40,482 nt of DNA from the NCBI GenBank assembly GCA_017543285.1, contig JAFYGK010000012.1, positions 64,001 through 104,482 of the forward strand. The letters run 5' to 3'. Positions 14,654 through 22,271 of this stretch are shown here, piece after piece (positions within the stretch are counted from its first letter, which is position 1; each line of letters starts with the position of its first letter). Both the position numbers and the translations under genes were made by a program. The stretch comes from Clostridia bacterium (GTDB lineage Bacteria > Bacillota > Clostridia > Oscillospirales > Acutalibacteraceae). Below the pieces are notes generated by a model. That model made no database searches. It had not been told where the DNA came from and worked only from the letters and a program-made list of their open reading frames with translations.

Positions 14654-16267
14654 CTATTGCTTCTTATTCAGCAGGTTTCTGTATTCGGTTGGGGACAGAC
14701 CCGTCTGCTTTTTGAATACGGTTGAAAAATAGTTGGGATCGGAAAAGCCCGATTCATACGCGATGTCATAAAGCTTTTTGCTCTTGTCTGCCAGGAGCTG
14801 ACAGGATTTTTCCATACGCAGCTTTATAATAAACGCGTTGACGGTCATCCCGGTTTTCTGCTTGAACAGGGTGCATAGATAGTTGCGGCTGAGACCGTTG
14901 CTGTCGGCTATCGTTGCGACCGAGATATTGCGGTTGCAGAAGTTGTCCGTTATGTATTTGATAATAACATTTATCCTGTTGCTTGCAAAGCCGGCGGAGC
15001 TTTCGCTCTCGAACATGCCGCGCGCTGTTTCGATAAGCCTCCTGATATTGTCGCAAAGCTCCTGCAGCGAAAAAAACTTTCTTGTCGAATAGGTGTGGAA
15101 CAGGGCCGAATATTTTATCTTCCTGTAGACGCAGATGCTTAGGGCGAGATTGAAAAGATATACTATTACCTCTCTCGGGTAATAGCAGCAGCTTCTGAGA
15201 AATTTTGCGTTCATATCATTCACCGCGCCCAACGCCGAGTCAAAGTCATTTTCCTTTAAATCCTCCAGGACCTTTTCACCGAAGGAAAACATGTCATGGT
15301 CCAAATGGATAAGATTTGACTCATAGCGGTATATTTTGTTCCAGCCGCGGTAGAAGCTCATGAAGGACGCGTTGATGGCCTGCACAAAGCCGCTGTGCGC
15401 GTCTTTGATCGCAAAGGGCTCGCTGACGCCCATAACGAAGCTGTATTTCCCCTTCAGCAAGCGGTGAAAAAGCTCGCGGAAATATTTCATGGAAAATCCG
15501 CCGTTTCCCATGATGGCTTCTTTTACGAAGAGGCACATGGTGTCGTTGCTGGTGAAAACCGAGGCGATGTCCAGTCTGGACAGGTAGGAATCGCCAATAT
15601 TCTTTTCTATTTCGAAGATTTGCTGGTATATGCCGTATTCGTCGAGATCGACCCAATCGATCAAAACGGTTATGCAGATGTACCTTCCGGTGATATAATC
15701 CTCATATTCTATTATCCCCGGGAAATCGCAGTTCCTTTTGTCCAGCTTCCGGTTGAATAAAACGTAGTACAGCAGGTTGTTTTTGACCTTCTGCGTCGCA
15801 TATGAGATAAACCTGTCCTGCTCTCTGTTCAATTCGTTCATGCGGCGCTGCTCGGAAACCAGATTGAAGGCGGAATCGGTAAAATCGATAATGGCGCGAA
15901 AATCCTCCCTGCGCTCTATGATTTTGAAGATACCGTTGTCCATTGCCCATCTGAAAACCGCAACGTCAGGCATTTCGCAGATTACCAGAAATTTGCACAG
16001 AGGGGATATACGAGAAACGGCGCTTATTATTTCTTTGGCATGTTCCTCAAACGGCTCGGCGCAGCAGATCATAACATCCGGAATAAAGCCGGCGAGATCC
16101 TGATAGAGAAAATCCGGATTGCGCAGGATCTTGCATTCAAGCTCCCTGGATATCCTCGATGAGTAAAGCCTTGATTCCAATTTGGCGCAGTATTCGTAGT
16201 CGCTGCAATATAATAAAACATTCACGGAGTTACCCACCACCTGTCCGAATTTGTTCTTAAAAGGCAT
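14654..16267 (-). CDS. AraC-family regulator with receiver-like N-terminus
   Basis: This 537-residue protein ends with two AraC helix-turn-helix motifs (about 430-530): SVATIADSNGLSRNYLCTLF and LYDIAYESGFSDPNYFSTVF, with the signature GLSPTEYR. Residues about 10-135 have the alternating pattern of a response-regulator receiver, but the strand that should end in the phospho-accepting Asp reads PDVMICCAEP, so the acceptor is missing. The middle (about 140-420) resembles the linker of YesN-type regulators. Cytoplasmic, DNA-binding; activity is probably controlled by something other than phosphorylation. I chose the ATG at 16267 over a TTG three codons earlier; neither has a strong ribosome site. 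It is divergent from the nucleotidyltransferase gene, a likely target. Confidence 0.85.
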   Translation of the reverse strand: MPFKNKFGQVVGNSVNVLLYCSDYEYCAKLESRLYSSRISRELECKILRNPDFLYQDLAGFIPDVMICCAEPFEEHAKEIISAVSRISPLCKFLVICEMPDVAVFRWAMDNGIFKIIERREDFRAIIDFTDSAFNLVSEQRRMNELNREQDRFISYATQKVKNNLLYYVLFNRKLDKRNCDFPGIIEYEDYITGRYICITVLIDWVDLDEYGIYQQIFEIEKNIGDSYLSRLDIASVFTSNDTMCLFVKEAIMGNGGFSMKYFRELFHRLLKGKYSFVMGVSEPFAIKDAHSGFVQAINASFMSFYRGWNKIYRYESNLIHLDHDMFSFGEKVLEDLKENDFDSALGAVNDMNAKFLRSCCYYPREVIVYLFNLALSICVYRKIKYSALFHTYSTRKFFSLQELCDNIRRLIETARGMFESESSAGFASNRINVIIKYITDNFCNRNISVATIADSNGLSRNYLCTLFKQKTGMTVNAFIIKLRMEKSCQLLADKSKKLYDIAYESGFSDPNYFSTVFKKQTGLSPTEYRNLLNKKQ

Positions 16268-16593
16268 TTTAACCAAAATATGACTAAAATGATAGCTATA
16301 TAAAATTAAGACAGAAAATTTAAACGGTTTGAATTATAAGGTGATTATATCAAGAAAATCCCATGATTTCAAGTAATTTTTAGAAAATAGAAGTAAAAAT
16401 GATGAAATTTATCACTTTATATAAACTAAACTATGTTTAATTGACATAATTAACAAGAAAAAAACATACATCGTTTAATTATTAAAATATACCGCTTAAA
16501 GATTGACAACACCGGCAATAATAATAACGATGAGTCAATATAACCAAAACCGCAAGATTCGAAAAATAGTCAATCAGGGAGGATCTTTATGAT
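16268..16593. promoter_or_regulatory. AT-rich divergent regulatory region
   Basis: This is the most AT-rich part of the central window. It has -35-like TTGACA at 16441-16446 and 16503-16508, but no -10 at a clean 16-18-base distance, so start points cannot be set. No gene is supported. It probably carries the promoters of the AraC-type gene and the nucleotidyltransferase gene. Confidence 0.45.
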
Positions 16594-16597
16594 ATGA
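16576..16597 (+). promoter_or_regulatory. Ribosome site with overlapping two-codon ORF
   Basis: AGGGAGGA (16576-16583) is 5 bases from an ATG at 16589 that reads ATG ATA TGA, and 10 bases from the real start ATG at 16594. The stop of the two-codon frame overlaps the real start (ATGATATGA). Only the second ATG opens the long gene. Confidence 0.6.
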
Positions 16598-18900
16598 AGG
16601 CTGTTGTTATGGCAGGAGGAGAAGGAAGCCGTCTGCGTCCGCTGACCTGCGACATTCCGAAGCCGATGGCAAGACTGTGCGGAAGACCGGCTATTGAATA
16701 TATTTTTGATTTGCTTATAAGGCACGGCTGCACTAAGGCTGCCGTCACCCTGCGCTACCTGTCCGGGACGATTACGCGCAGATATGAATCGGGTCATTAC
16801 GGTCGGATGGAGCTTGAGTTTTTCGAGGAGAACGATCCGCTCGGCACGGCAGGCAGCGTTAAAAACGCCGCTCTCGGTTATGCGGAGGATTTTGTGGTGA
16901 TCAGCGGAGACGCGCTCTGCGATTTCAATCTGACCGAGGCGATGGACTTTCATCGCCAGAACCGCAGCGACATAACCGTGATTTCAAAAAGGGTCGAGGA
17001 CCCGAGGGAATACGGTCTGATAACTTCCGACCGTTACGGCAAAATCACAGGATTTGTGGAAAAGCCGTCATGGAGACAGGTTTACACCGACATGGCAAAT
17101 ACGGGAATATATATAATAAATCCATCGGTGCTGCCGCTGATACCGTCGGGCAGGAGCTTTGACTTTGCAAACGACCTGTTTCCTGTCATGCTCAAAAATC
17201 AAAGCCGCTTGATGGTTTATGAGGCAAACGGTTACTGGTGCGACATCGGGGATACGGGCGCCTTTATCAGGTGCCAGCGCGACATGCTTAACGGACGTGT
17301 CCGCTGCGACATGGGAGGGAGCGAAAACGGCGTTTTCGGCGAGCTGCCCGACGGAGATTTCGAGATAATCCCTCCCGTCCATATCGGCAAAAACGTAACG
17401 ATCCGCGACGGTGCGGTAATAGGGCCCAACAGCGTAATAGACGACGGGTGCAGCATCGGCTACGGCGCAAAAATAAAGCGCTCGGTGATGCTGCCTTATT
17501 CGGCGGCGTCGGACAACTCAAATCTGAGCGGAGCCGTTTTGTGTCAAAGCGCGACCGCCGGACAGGGCGCGCAGATATTTGAAGGCGCTGTCATCGGCTC
17601 GCATGCCGTCGTGGGAAAAAACGCGCAGGTGCTGCCTGGTGTGCGTATCTGGCCCCATAAAAGGGTGCAGAGCGAACGTCGCCAGAGCGACAACATGCAA
17701 TACGGCGCTTCGGGAAGGACCGTCTTTGACGACGAAGGGATCTGCGGAGAAAGCTTCCGGGAAATAACGCCCGAATACTGTGCAAGACTCGGAGCCGTGA
17801 TCGGCGGCATCGGAAAAAACTCGAGGATCGCCGTCGGCGGAGATTTCGGCAGGGCCTCGCACTGCTTCAGAATGGCGCTGACCTCGGGAATAATGTCGAG
17901 CGGCAGTCATGCGCTCGATTTCGGTGATATTCTGCTGTCACAGTTCAATTTTTCCGTAGGGTTTTCAGCATGCGATATGGGAATATATGTTAAGTCCGAC
18001 GGCATGACGAGAATAATCCTCAGCGAGGACGGAGGACTTCCGGTATCCAGAAAGACCGAGCGCGAAATCGAGGGGAAAATGAACCGCGGGGAAGCCGCCC
18101 GCGGAGACTGGGAAAGAGTGTTTTTCCCGATTGACATGAGCGGAGTCAGCGCAATTTATAAAAAGGAGCTGCTTAATTTTTGCGAAGGCGGTCTGTTCGG
18201 ACAGGCTGTCAATATAAAGTCCACCGATGAAAAAAGCGGTGCGCTGCTGCGGGAAACGCTGACGGAGCTCGGCTGCGCCCTTGACGCAGAGGGAGCGATG
18301 AGCGTTCACATTTCATCGGACGGAACGGGCGTTGTCATTCATTCCGGGGAGACTGGATATATCTGGCAGGATAAAGCCATGCTGATGAGCCTTATTCCGC
18401 TCATGCAAAGCGGTCGTGACGTCGCGCTGCCCTATGACGCTCCCGAGGCCGCCGACATTCTGGCGGACAGATACGGCGTGCGCGTTTTGAGGTATTTCTC
18501 ATCTTCGGGCGACAAAAGGGATCAGACGGCAAGACAGCTCGCCAAAACCCAGCATTTCGTGCGCGACGGGTTTTTCCAGATAATCGCCATATTGAATTAT
18601 ATGAATACTAAATGTATAAATCTATCTGAATATTACAATATGGTGCCGAATTTCGGTGTTTCACGCAGGGAAATAGTTATTCATTCCAATCTGATGTCGC
18701 TGCTGCGTTCGCTCGGAGGGATAAATACAGGCGACGGGGTCATCGTACGCGGTTCGTCCGACGGCCGCGTGCTGGTCAGACCGGACAGGAATGCGCTGAA
18801 AATGCAGCTTATTGCCGAAAGCGAAAGCATGGAAGCGGCAGAGGAATTATGCGTCGAGGTAGGCGAAAGGATAGAGGAGCTGAATGTAAAGGAAGGGTAG
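16594..18900 (+). CDS. Sugar-1-phosphate nucleotidyltransferase fused to a degenerate phosphomannomutase module
   Basis: Residues about 1-235 are a nucleotidyltransferase of the ManC/RfbA type: MAGGEGSRLRPLT (7-19), KPMARLCG, and FVEKPSW. Residues about 250-360 are left-handed beta-helix hexapeptides (HIGKNVTIRDGAVIGPNSVI, and VIGSHAVVGKNAQVLPGVRI). Residues about 385-765 follow the layout of an alpha-phosphohexomutase. The nucleotidyltransferase probably makes a GDP- or NDP-sugar for cell-surface glycans. In the mutase part the phosphoserine loop (TASHNP in active enzymes) reads YVKSDG and the DGDADR metal loop reads SSDGTG, so I infer it is catalytically dead and perhaps regulatory. The fusion length fits a known class of mannose-1-phosphate guanylyltransferases. 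It stands alone, divergent from the AraC-type gene. Confidence 0.88.
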   Translation: MKAVVMAGGEGSRLRPLTCDIPKPMARLCGRPAIEYIFDLLIRHGCTKAAVTLRYLSGTITRRYESGHYGRMELEFFEENDPLGTAGSVKNAALGYAEDFVVISGDALCDFNLTEAMDFHRQNRSDITVISKRVEDPREYGLITSDRYGKITGFVEKPSWRQVYTDMANTGIYIINPSVLPLIPSGRSFDFANDLFPVMLKNQSRLMVYEANGYWCDIGDTGAFIRCQRDMLNGRVRCDMGGSENGVFGELPDGDFEIIPPVHIGKNVTIRDGAVIGPNSVIDDGCSIGYGAKIKRSVMLPYSAASDNSNLSGAVLCQSATAGQGAQIFEGAVIGSHAVVGKNAQVLPGVRIWPHKRVQSERRQSDNMQYGASGRTVFDDEGICGESFREITPEYCARLGAVIGGIGKNSRIAVGGDFGRASHCFRMALTSGIMSSGSHALDFGDILLSQFNFSVGFSACDMGIYVKSDGMTRIILSEDGGLPVSRKTEREIEGKMNRGEAARGDWERVFFPIDMSGVSAIYKKELLNFCEGGLFGQAVNIKSTDEKSGALLRETLTELGCALDAEGAMSVHISSDGTGVVIHSGETGYIWQDKAMLMSLIPLMQSGRDVALPYDAPEAADILADRYGVRVLRYFSSSGDKRDQTARQLAKTQHFVRDGFFQIIAILNYMNTKCINLSEYYNMVPNFGVSRREIVIHSNLMSLLRSLGGINTGDGVIVRGSSDGRVLVRPDRNALKMQLIAESESMEAAEELCVEVGERIEELNVKEG

Positions 18901-19033
18901 GATGCAAACAGCCGCGGTCCATCCGCTGTTTTTCGAAAAAGGGCCCTGAATCCTCGAATGACGGGATATACGGAGCGGCTGAACCGTATGCGCCTTAAGC
19001 CGCCATGACGTGCCGTTTTCCGGAAAGGCCGGA

Positions 19034-19067
19034 CAAAAAAATCAGCAGGCCAAAGACCTGCTGATTT
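19034..19067. terminator. Bidirectional terminator
   Basis: An 11-bp perfect stem AAATCAGCAGG / CCTGCTGATTT is flanked by TTTT on the plus strand and seven Ts on the minus strand. It ends both the converging amino-acid transporter operon and the nucleotidyltransferase gene. Confidence 0.85.
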
Positions 19068-19113
19068 TGCATTCGTTATTATTTCAGGGATCCGGCTGCT
19101 TTTTTCGCGAAAG

Positions 19114-19875
19114 CTACCTTTCCATCTTCGCAAGAAACGATCTTGTACGCTCGTTTCGGGGATTGTCTATTACCCGGTCCGGCGTACCTTCTTCAACAAT
19201 GAGACCGTCGGCCATAAAGATTATCTTGTCTGCGACATTCCTTGCGAAGTCTATTTCATGTGTGACTATTGCCATGGTCATGTGCTCGGCGGCGAGATCG
19301 CGTATTACCTTCAGTATATCGCCGGTAAGCTCGGGATCAAGCGCGCTTGTCGGCTCGTCGAAAAAGAGCATCTGCGGATTCAAAGCCAGCGCACGGGCTA
19401 TGGAAACGCGCTGCTGCTGTCCGCCTGAGAGCTGATAGGGATAGTAATCCTCTTTGTCGGCGAGACCCATCTTTTTCAGAAGCTGGCGAGCCTCCTCAAC
19501 GGCCTCTTCCTTGCTGCGTTTTTGCACCGAGATGGGCGCGTCTATAATGTTCTTGAGAACCGAATAGTGAGGAAACAGGTTGAAATTCTGAAAAACAAGA
19601 CCGAACATGGATCTTATCTTTTTGAGCTGCGCCTTGTCGGCGTATACCGTTTTGCCGTTCCCGTCATTTTTGCAGACATACTCGCCAGAATAGATGAGAT
19701 CGCCGCTGTCCATTGTCTCCAGCATGGTGGCGCATCTCAGAAGGGTCGATTTGCCTGAACCGCTTGGGCCGAGGATGCCGACGACCTCGCCCTTTTCGAC
19801 CGACATGGATATATCGTCGAGCACGAGGTTGCTGCCGAAGCTCTTTCTCAAATGATTAATCTGTAAAACAGCCAT
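19114..19875 (-). CDS. Polar amino-acid ABC transporter ATP-binding protein
   Basis: This 253-residue cytoplasmic ATPase energises an amino-acid importer of the GlnQ/HisP class. It shows Walker A GPSGSGKST (about 34-42), Q-loop VFQNFNLFPH (about 91), signature LSGGQQQR (about 146), Walker B MLFFDEPTSALD (about 165) and switch His in IVTHE. The start at 19875 follows GGAGGGG by 8 bases; a longer frame to 19974 overlaps the permease and is not supported. It is the last gene of a binding protein - permease - ATPase operon, 13 bases after the permease. The transported amino acid cannot be told from sequence alone. Confidence 0.95.
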   Translation of the reverse strand: MAVLQINHLRKSFGSNLVLDDISMSVEKGEVVGILGPSGSGKSTLLRCATMLETMDSGDLIYSGEYVCKNDGNGKTVYADKAQLKKIRSMFGLVFQNFNLFPHYSVLKNIIDAPISVQKRSKEEAVEEARQLLKKMGLADKEDYYPYQLSGGQQQRVSIARALALNPQMLFFDEPTSALDPELTGDILKVIRDLAAEHMTMAIVTHEIDFARNVADKIIFMADGLIVEEGTPDRVIDNPRNERTRSFLAKMER

Positions 19876-19888
19876 GTCATGCCCCTCC

Positions 19889-20539
19889 TCAGCGATAGTA
19901 GTTGAGCCTTTTTTCAATGCGCTCCATGGCGAAGGCCACGATAAAGTTGAATATGTAATAGAACAGTCCGGCAATGCCGAGCACGAGGATGTTGCGTTCC
20001 GCGGCGGCTATGGCCTTTGCGACGGTAAACATTTCGCTGACCGCGATAACGAACGCCAGCGAAGTGTCCTTTACGAGGGTGATGACCTCGTTGGTGACCG
20101 GAGGCAGAATTCGCTTAATGACCTGCGGAAGTATTATCTTGCAGAAGGTCTGCGAGCGCGTATATCCCAGAACGTGCGCAGCCTCATACTGTCCGACCGG
20201 CATGCTTTCTATGCCGGCGCGGTATATTTCGGCAAAATACGCGGCGTAGTTGAGCGCAAAGCCGATTATTACGGCAATAAATCTGTATTCTGACGAGAGG
20301 GCCATACCGAAGGCGTAATAGGGCCCGAAATAGACAACGAGGAGCTGCAGCATGAGCGGCGTGCCTCTCATTATGGAGATATAGACCTTCATTATCGCCT
20401 GAACGACCTTATATTTTGACATTCTCCCGAAGGCAACGGCAAGACCGAGCGGAAGGGAAAAGATAAGCGTAAGCGCGAATATGCTGAAGGTGGTCAGCAT
20501 ACCCTCGCCGAGCTGTAAAAGCATTGTGCCTATGCTCAT
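19889..20539 (-). CDS. Polar amino-acid ABC transporter permease
   Basis: This 216-residue integral membrane protein has five or so helices and the HisMQ/GlnP-type inner-membrane permease architecture. The ATPase-docking EAA loop is clear: EIYRAGIESMPVGQYEAAHV (about 114-133) followed by LGYTRSQTFCKIILPQ. An MRGTPLMLQL motif (about 57-66) is the usual family signature. A single permease gene suggests a homodimeric channel. It lies between the binding protein gene (152 bases upstream, after a hairpin) and the ATPase gene. Confidence 0.95.
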   Translation of the reverse strand: MSIGTMLLQLGEGMLTTFSIFALTLIFSLPLGLAVAFGRMSKYKVVQAIMKVYISIMRGTPLMLQLLVVYFGPYYAFGMALSSEYRFIAVIIGFALNYAAYFAEIYRAGIESMPVGQYEAAHVLGYTRSQTFCKIILPQVIKRILPPVTNEVITLVKDTSLAFVIAVSEMFTVAKAIAAAERNILVLGIAGLFYYIFNFIVAFAMERIEKRLNYYR

Positions 20540-20617
20540 TTATGTTCAGTCCTTTTCAGTTTGTGAATGGAAAACGGAGGGTGAAAACGAGGCGTCGCCC
20601 CCCGGCGGCATATTTCC

Positions 20618-20649
20618 AAAAACAGGGGTTCAAAATACATTGAACCCCT
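20618..20649 (-). terminator. Intercistronic hairpin between binding protein and permease genes
   Basis: A perfect 10-bp stem AGGGGTTCAA / TTGAACCCCT with a 6-base loop is followed by GTTTTTGG on the minus strand. It probably acts as a partial terminator or mRNA stabiliser that gives more binding protein than permease. Confidence 0.7.
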
Positions 20650-20691
20650 ATATAATTCTATGTACTTTTGATCCGCAAACGTCGTATCGGA

Positions 20692-21504
20692 TTATTTGAC
20701 GAAGTCGGCAAGGCAGACATTTCCGATACCCCACTGCTCGGCTATTCTGTCAAAGGTGCCGTCCTTCTGCATTTCGAACAGGGTTTTCTGAACCGTATCG
20801 CGCAGAGCGGTATTTTCCTTTTTGAAGCCGACGCCATACTGCTCGGAAACGAGGGTCTCGTCGAGGATCTTGAAGGTATCTTCTCTTCCGGCGATCTGAA
20901 ATGCCGCGACGCCTTCGTCCATTGCGATAGCGTCTACCGCGCCTGCCTCAAGATCCATGAAGGCGGTGTTGTATTCGGCGCATATCTCCAGTTTGGCAAG
21001 AGAAGCGCGAAGATCGGCATGATCTTCCGATTCGATGGCTTCCTGTGCGGAGGAATCGGTCTGCACAGTGACAATCTTTCCTGCCAGATCGGCAAAGGTA
21101 TTTATACCGGAATCGGCCTTTACGACGACGACCTGGGTGTTGTTTACATAGGGTACCGTCCATGCGTAGTCGTCCTCACGTCCGTTGATGGTGAAGCCGT
21201 TCCAGATGCAGTCGATGGTGCCGGAGTTGAGTTCCATATCCTTGGAATCCCAGTTGATGGGCTGGGGAACGAATGCCCAGCCGTTGCGCTGGCAAACCTC
21301 TTTTGCGAGGTCGAGATCGAAGCCCGTGTAGTTGCCATCCTCACCGACAAAGCCGTAGGGCGGGAAATCCTGATCAAAGCCGAGAGTGAACTTGTCGCCC
21401 GACTTTTTGATCACGCCGCCGGCATTGCCTTCGGTCTTGGCGCAGCCTGCAAAAACGGCGGCGATCATAAGCAGTGTTAAAAGAATTGACAAAAATCTTT
21501 TCAT
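20692..21504 (-). CDS. Amino-acid ABC transporter substrate-binding lipoprotein
   Basis: The 270-residue protein starts with a lipoprotein signal (MKRFLSILLTLLMIAAVFAGC; lipid-anchored Cys at about 21) and continues as a family 3 solute-binding protein: FDQDFPPYGFVGEDGNYTGF (about 43-62), DLDLAKEVC (about 63-71), GTIDCIWNGFTI (about 95), and DAIAMDEGVAAF (about 180). It sits outside the membrane and delivers a polar amino acid to the permease. The start at 21504 follows AAGGAG by 11 bases; an extended frame to 21627 lies over the promoter. An operator-like palindrome covers the -10 region. Cystine or glutamine are possible ligands, but this cannot be decided here. Confidence 0.93.
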   Translation of the reverse strand: MKRFLSILLTLLMIAAVFAGCAKTEGNAGGVIKKSGDKFTLGFDQDFPPYGFVGEDGNYTGFDLDLAKEVCQRNGWAFVPQPINWDSKDMELNSGTIDCIWNGFTINGREDDYAWTVPYVNNTQVVVVKADSGINTFADLAGKIVTVQTDSSAQEAIESEDHADLRASLAKLEICAEYNTAFMDLEAGAVDAIAMDEGVAAFQIAGREDTFKILDETLVSEQYGVGFKKENTALRDTVQKTLFEMQKDGTFDRIAEQWGIGNVCLADFVK

Positions 21505-21540
21505 TGGTATGATTCTCCTTGGTTTTAAAAGATTAATTGT

Positions 21541-21569
21541 ATGATAGCATACTATCATGCTAAAGTCAA
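21541..21569 (-). promoter_or_regulatory. Promoter of the amino-acid transporter operon with operator palindrome
   Basis: TTGACT (21564-21569) and TATCAT (21541-21546) are 17 bases apart on the minus strand. A perfect 7-bp inverted repeat, ATGATAG-CATA-CTATCAT (21541-21558), covers the -10 and most of the spacer, as expected of a repressor operator. The regulator is not identified. Confidence 0.75.
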
Positions 21570-21604
21570 TATCAGTAAAATACGGAAACGGTCCGTTTCG
21601 CTGA

Positions 21605-21639
21605 AAAAATAAAGGAACAGAGCCCAAAAGCTCTGTTCC
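21605..21639 (-). terminator. Terminator of rpsT
   Basis: A perfect 10-bp stem GGAACAGAGC / GCTCTGTTCC with a 6-base loop is followed on the minus strand by TTTATTTTTTC. It lies 30 bases after the rpsT stop. Confidence 0.9.
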
Positions 21640-21668
21640 CTGAAAATCCTGTCGGAAACTGCGGCCGA

Positions 21669-21929
21669 TTATTCGGCTGCGTTTGCTCTGCGGACGAGAG
21701 CGGACTTCTTTCTCGCGGCGGTATTCTTATGAAGAATTCCCTTTGCGACAGCCTTGTCGATCTTCTTTATAGCAAGTCTGACTTCCTCCTGCTTGTTGTC
21801 GCCGTTGGCGGCGATGGCAGCGTCAGCCTTTTTGAGCTGAGTCTTTAAAGCGCTCTTGTTGGCCTTATTGCGCAGAGTCTTGACCTTGATGACCTTGACG
21901 CGCTTTTTGGCGGATTTAATATTCGGCAT
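21669..21929 (-). CDS. rpsT: 30S ribosomal protein S20
   Basis: S20 binds 16S rRNA early in small-subunit assembly. The 86-residue lysine- and alanine-rich protein begins MPNIKSAKKRVKV and ends in the helical LHKNTAARKKSALVRRAN, both diagnostic for S20. The start at 21929 follows an AAGGGGG / AAGGGAT purine tract; an upstream-extended frame to 22031 runs through the promoter. It is monocistronic with its own promoter and terminator. Confidence 0.97.
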   Translation of the reverse strand: MPNIKSAKKRVKVIKVKTLRNKANKSALKTQLKKADAAIAANGDNKQEEVRLAIKKIDKAVAKGILHKNTAARKKSALVRRANAAE

Positions 21930-21990
21930 ATCCCTTACACCCCCTTGTGTGTATATATAAAAAAATAAATTCGCAAATAACGTGAATACT

Positions 21991-22019
21991 ATCATAACAT
22001 TTTTAAACTGCAAATGCAA
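21991..22019 (-). promoter_or_regulatory. Promoter of rpsT
   Basis: On the minus strand TTGCAT (22014-22019) and TATGAT (21991-21996) are separated by 17 bases, 62 bases before the rpsT start. Confidence 0.7.
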
Positions 22020-22087
22020 GTGTTTTTTCAAAAAAATGCAGGACTTTTTAATTATTTTTCGGGGCAGACCGCACGGCCCGGTTCTGC

Positions 22088-22116
22088 TTGACCGAACAGG
22101 GTTTTTGTGGTATCAT
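22088..22116 (+). promoter_or_regulatory. Promoter upstream of ktrB
   Basis: TTGACC (22088-22093) and TATCAT (22111-22116) with a 17-base spacer, plus a TGG extension directly before the -10. It would give a leader of about 150 bases. A perfect 9-bp palindrome, TTACATTAT-T-ATAATGTAA, lies in the leader at 22159-22177 and includes another TATAAT. Confidence 0.65.
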
Positions 22117-22258
22117 TCACGTTAAAGGAGACAGAGGAGAGATTGCTCTGTTTTGCGCTTACATTATTATAATGTAATTTCCCGGAATAATCAAATGTTT
22201 TTTTATTTTTTCACGGCCGCGCCTGCTGACAAAAGGCAGGAAAAACCCGGACGGCAAC

Positions 22259-22263
22259 AGGAG
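22259..22263 (+). promoter_or_regulatory. Shine-Dalgarno that decides the ktrB start
   Basis: AGGAG at 22259-22263 overlaps the GTG at 22263, which is therefore too close to be used. It lies 8 bases before the in-frame TTG at 22272, a normal distance, so TTG is the better start. Confidence 0.65.
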
Positions 22264-22271
22264 TGACGGCT

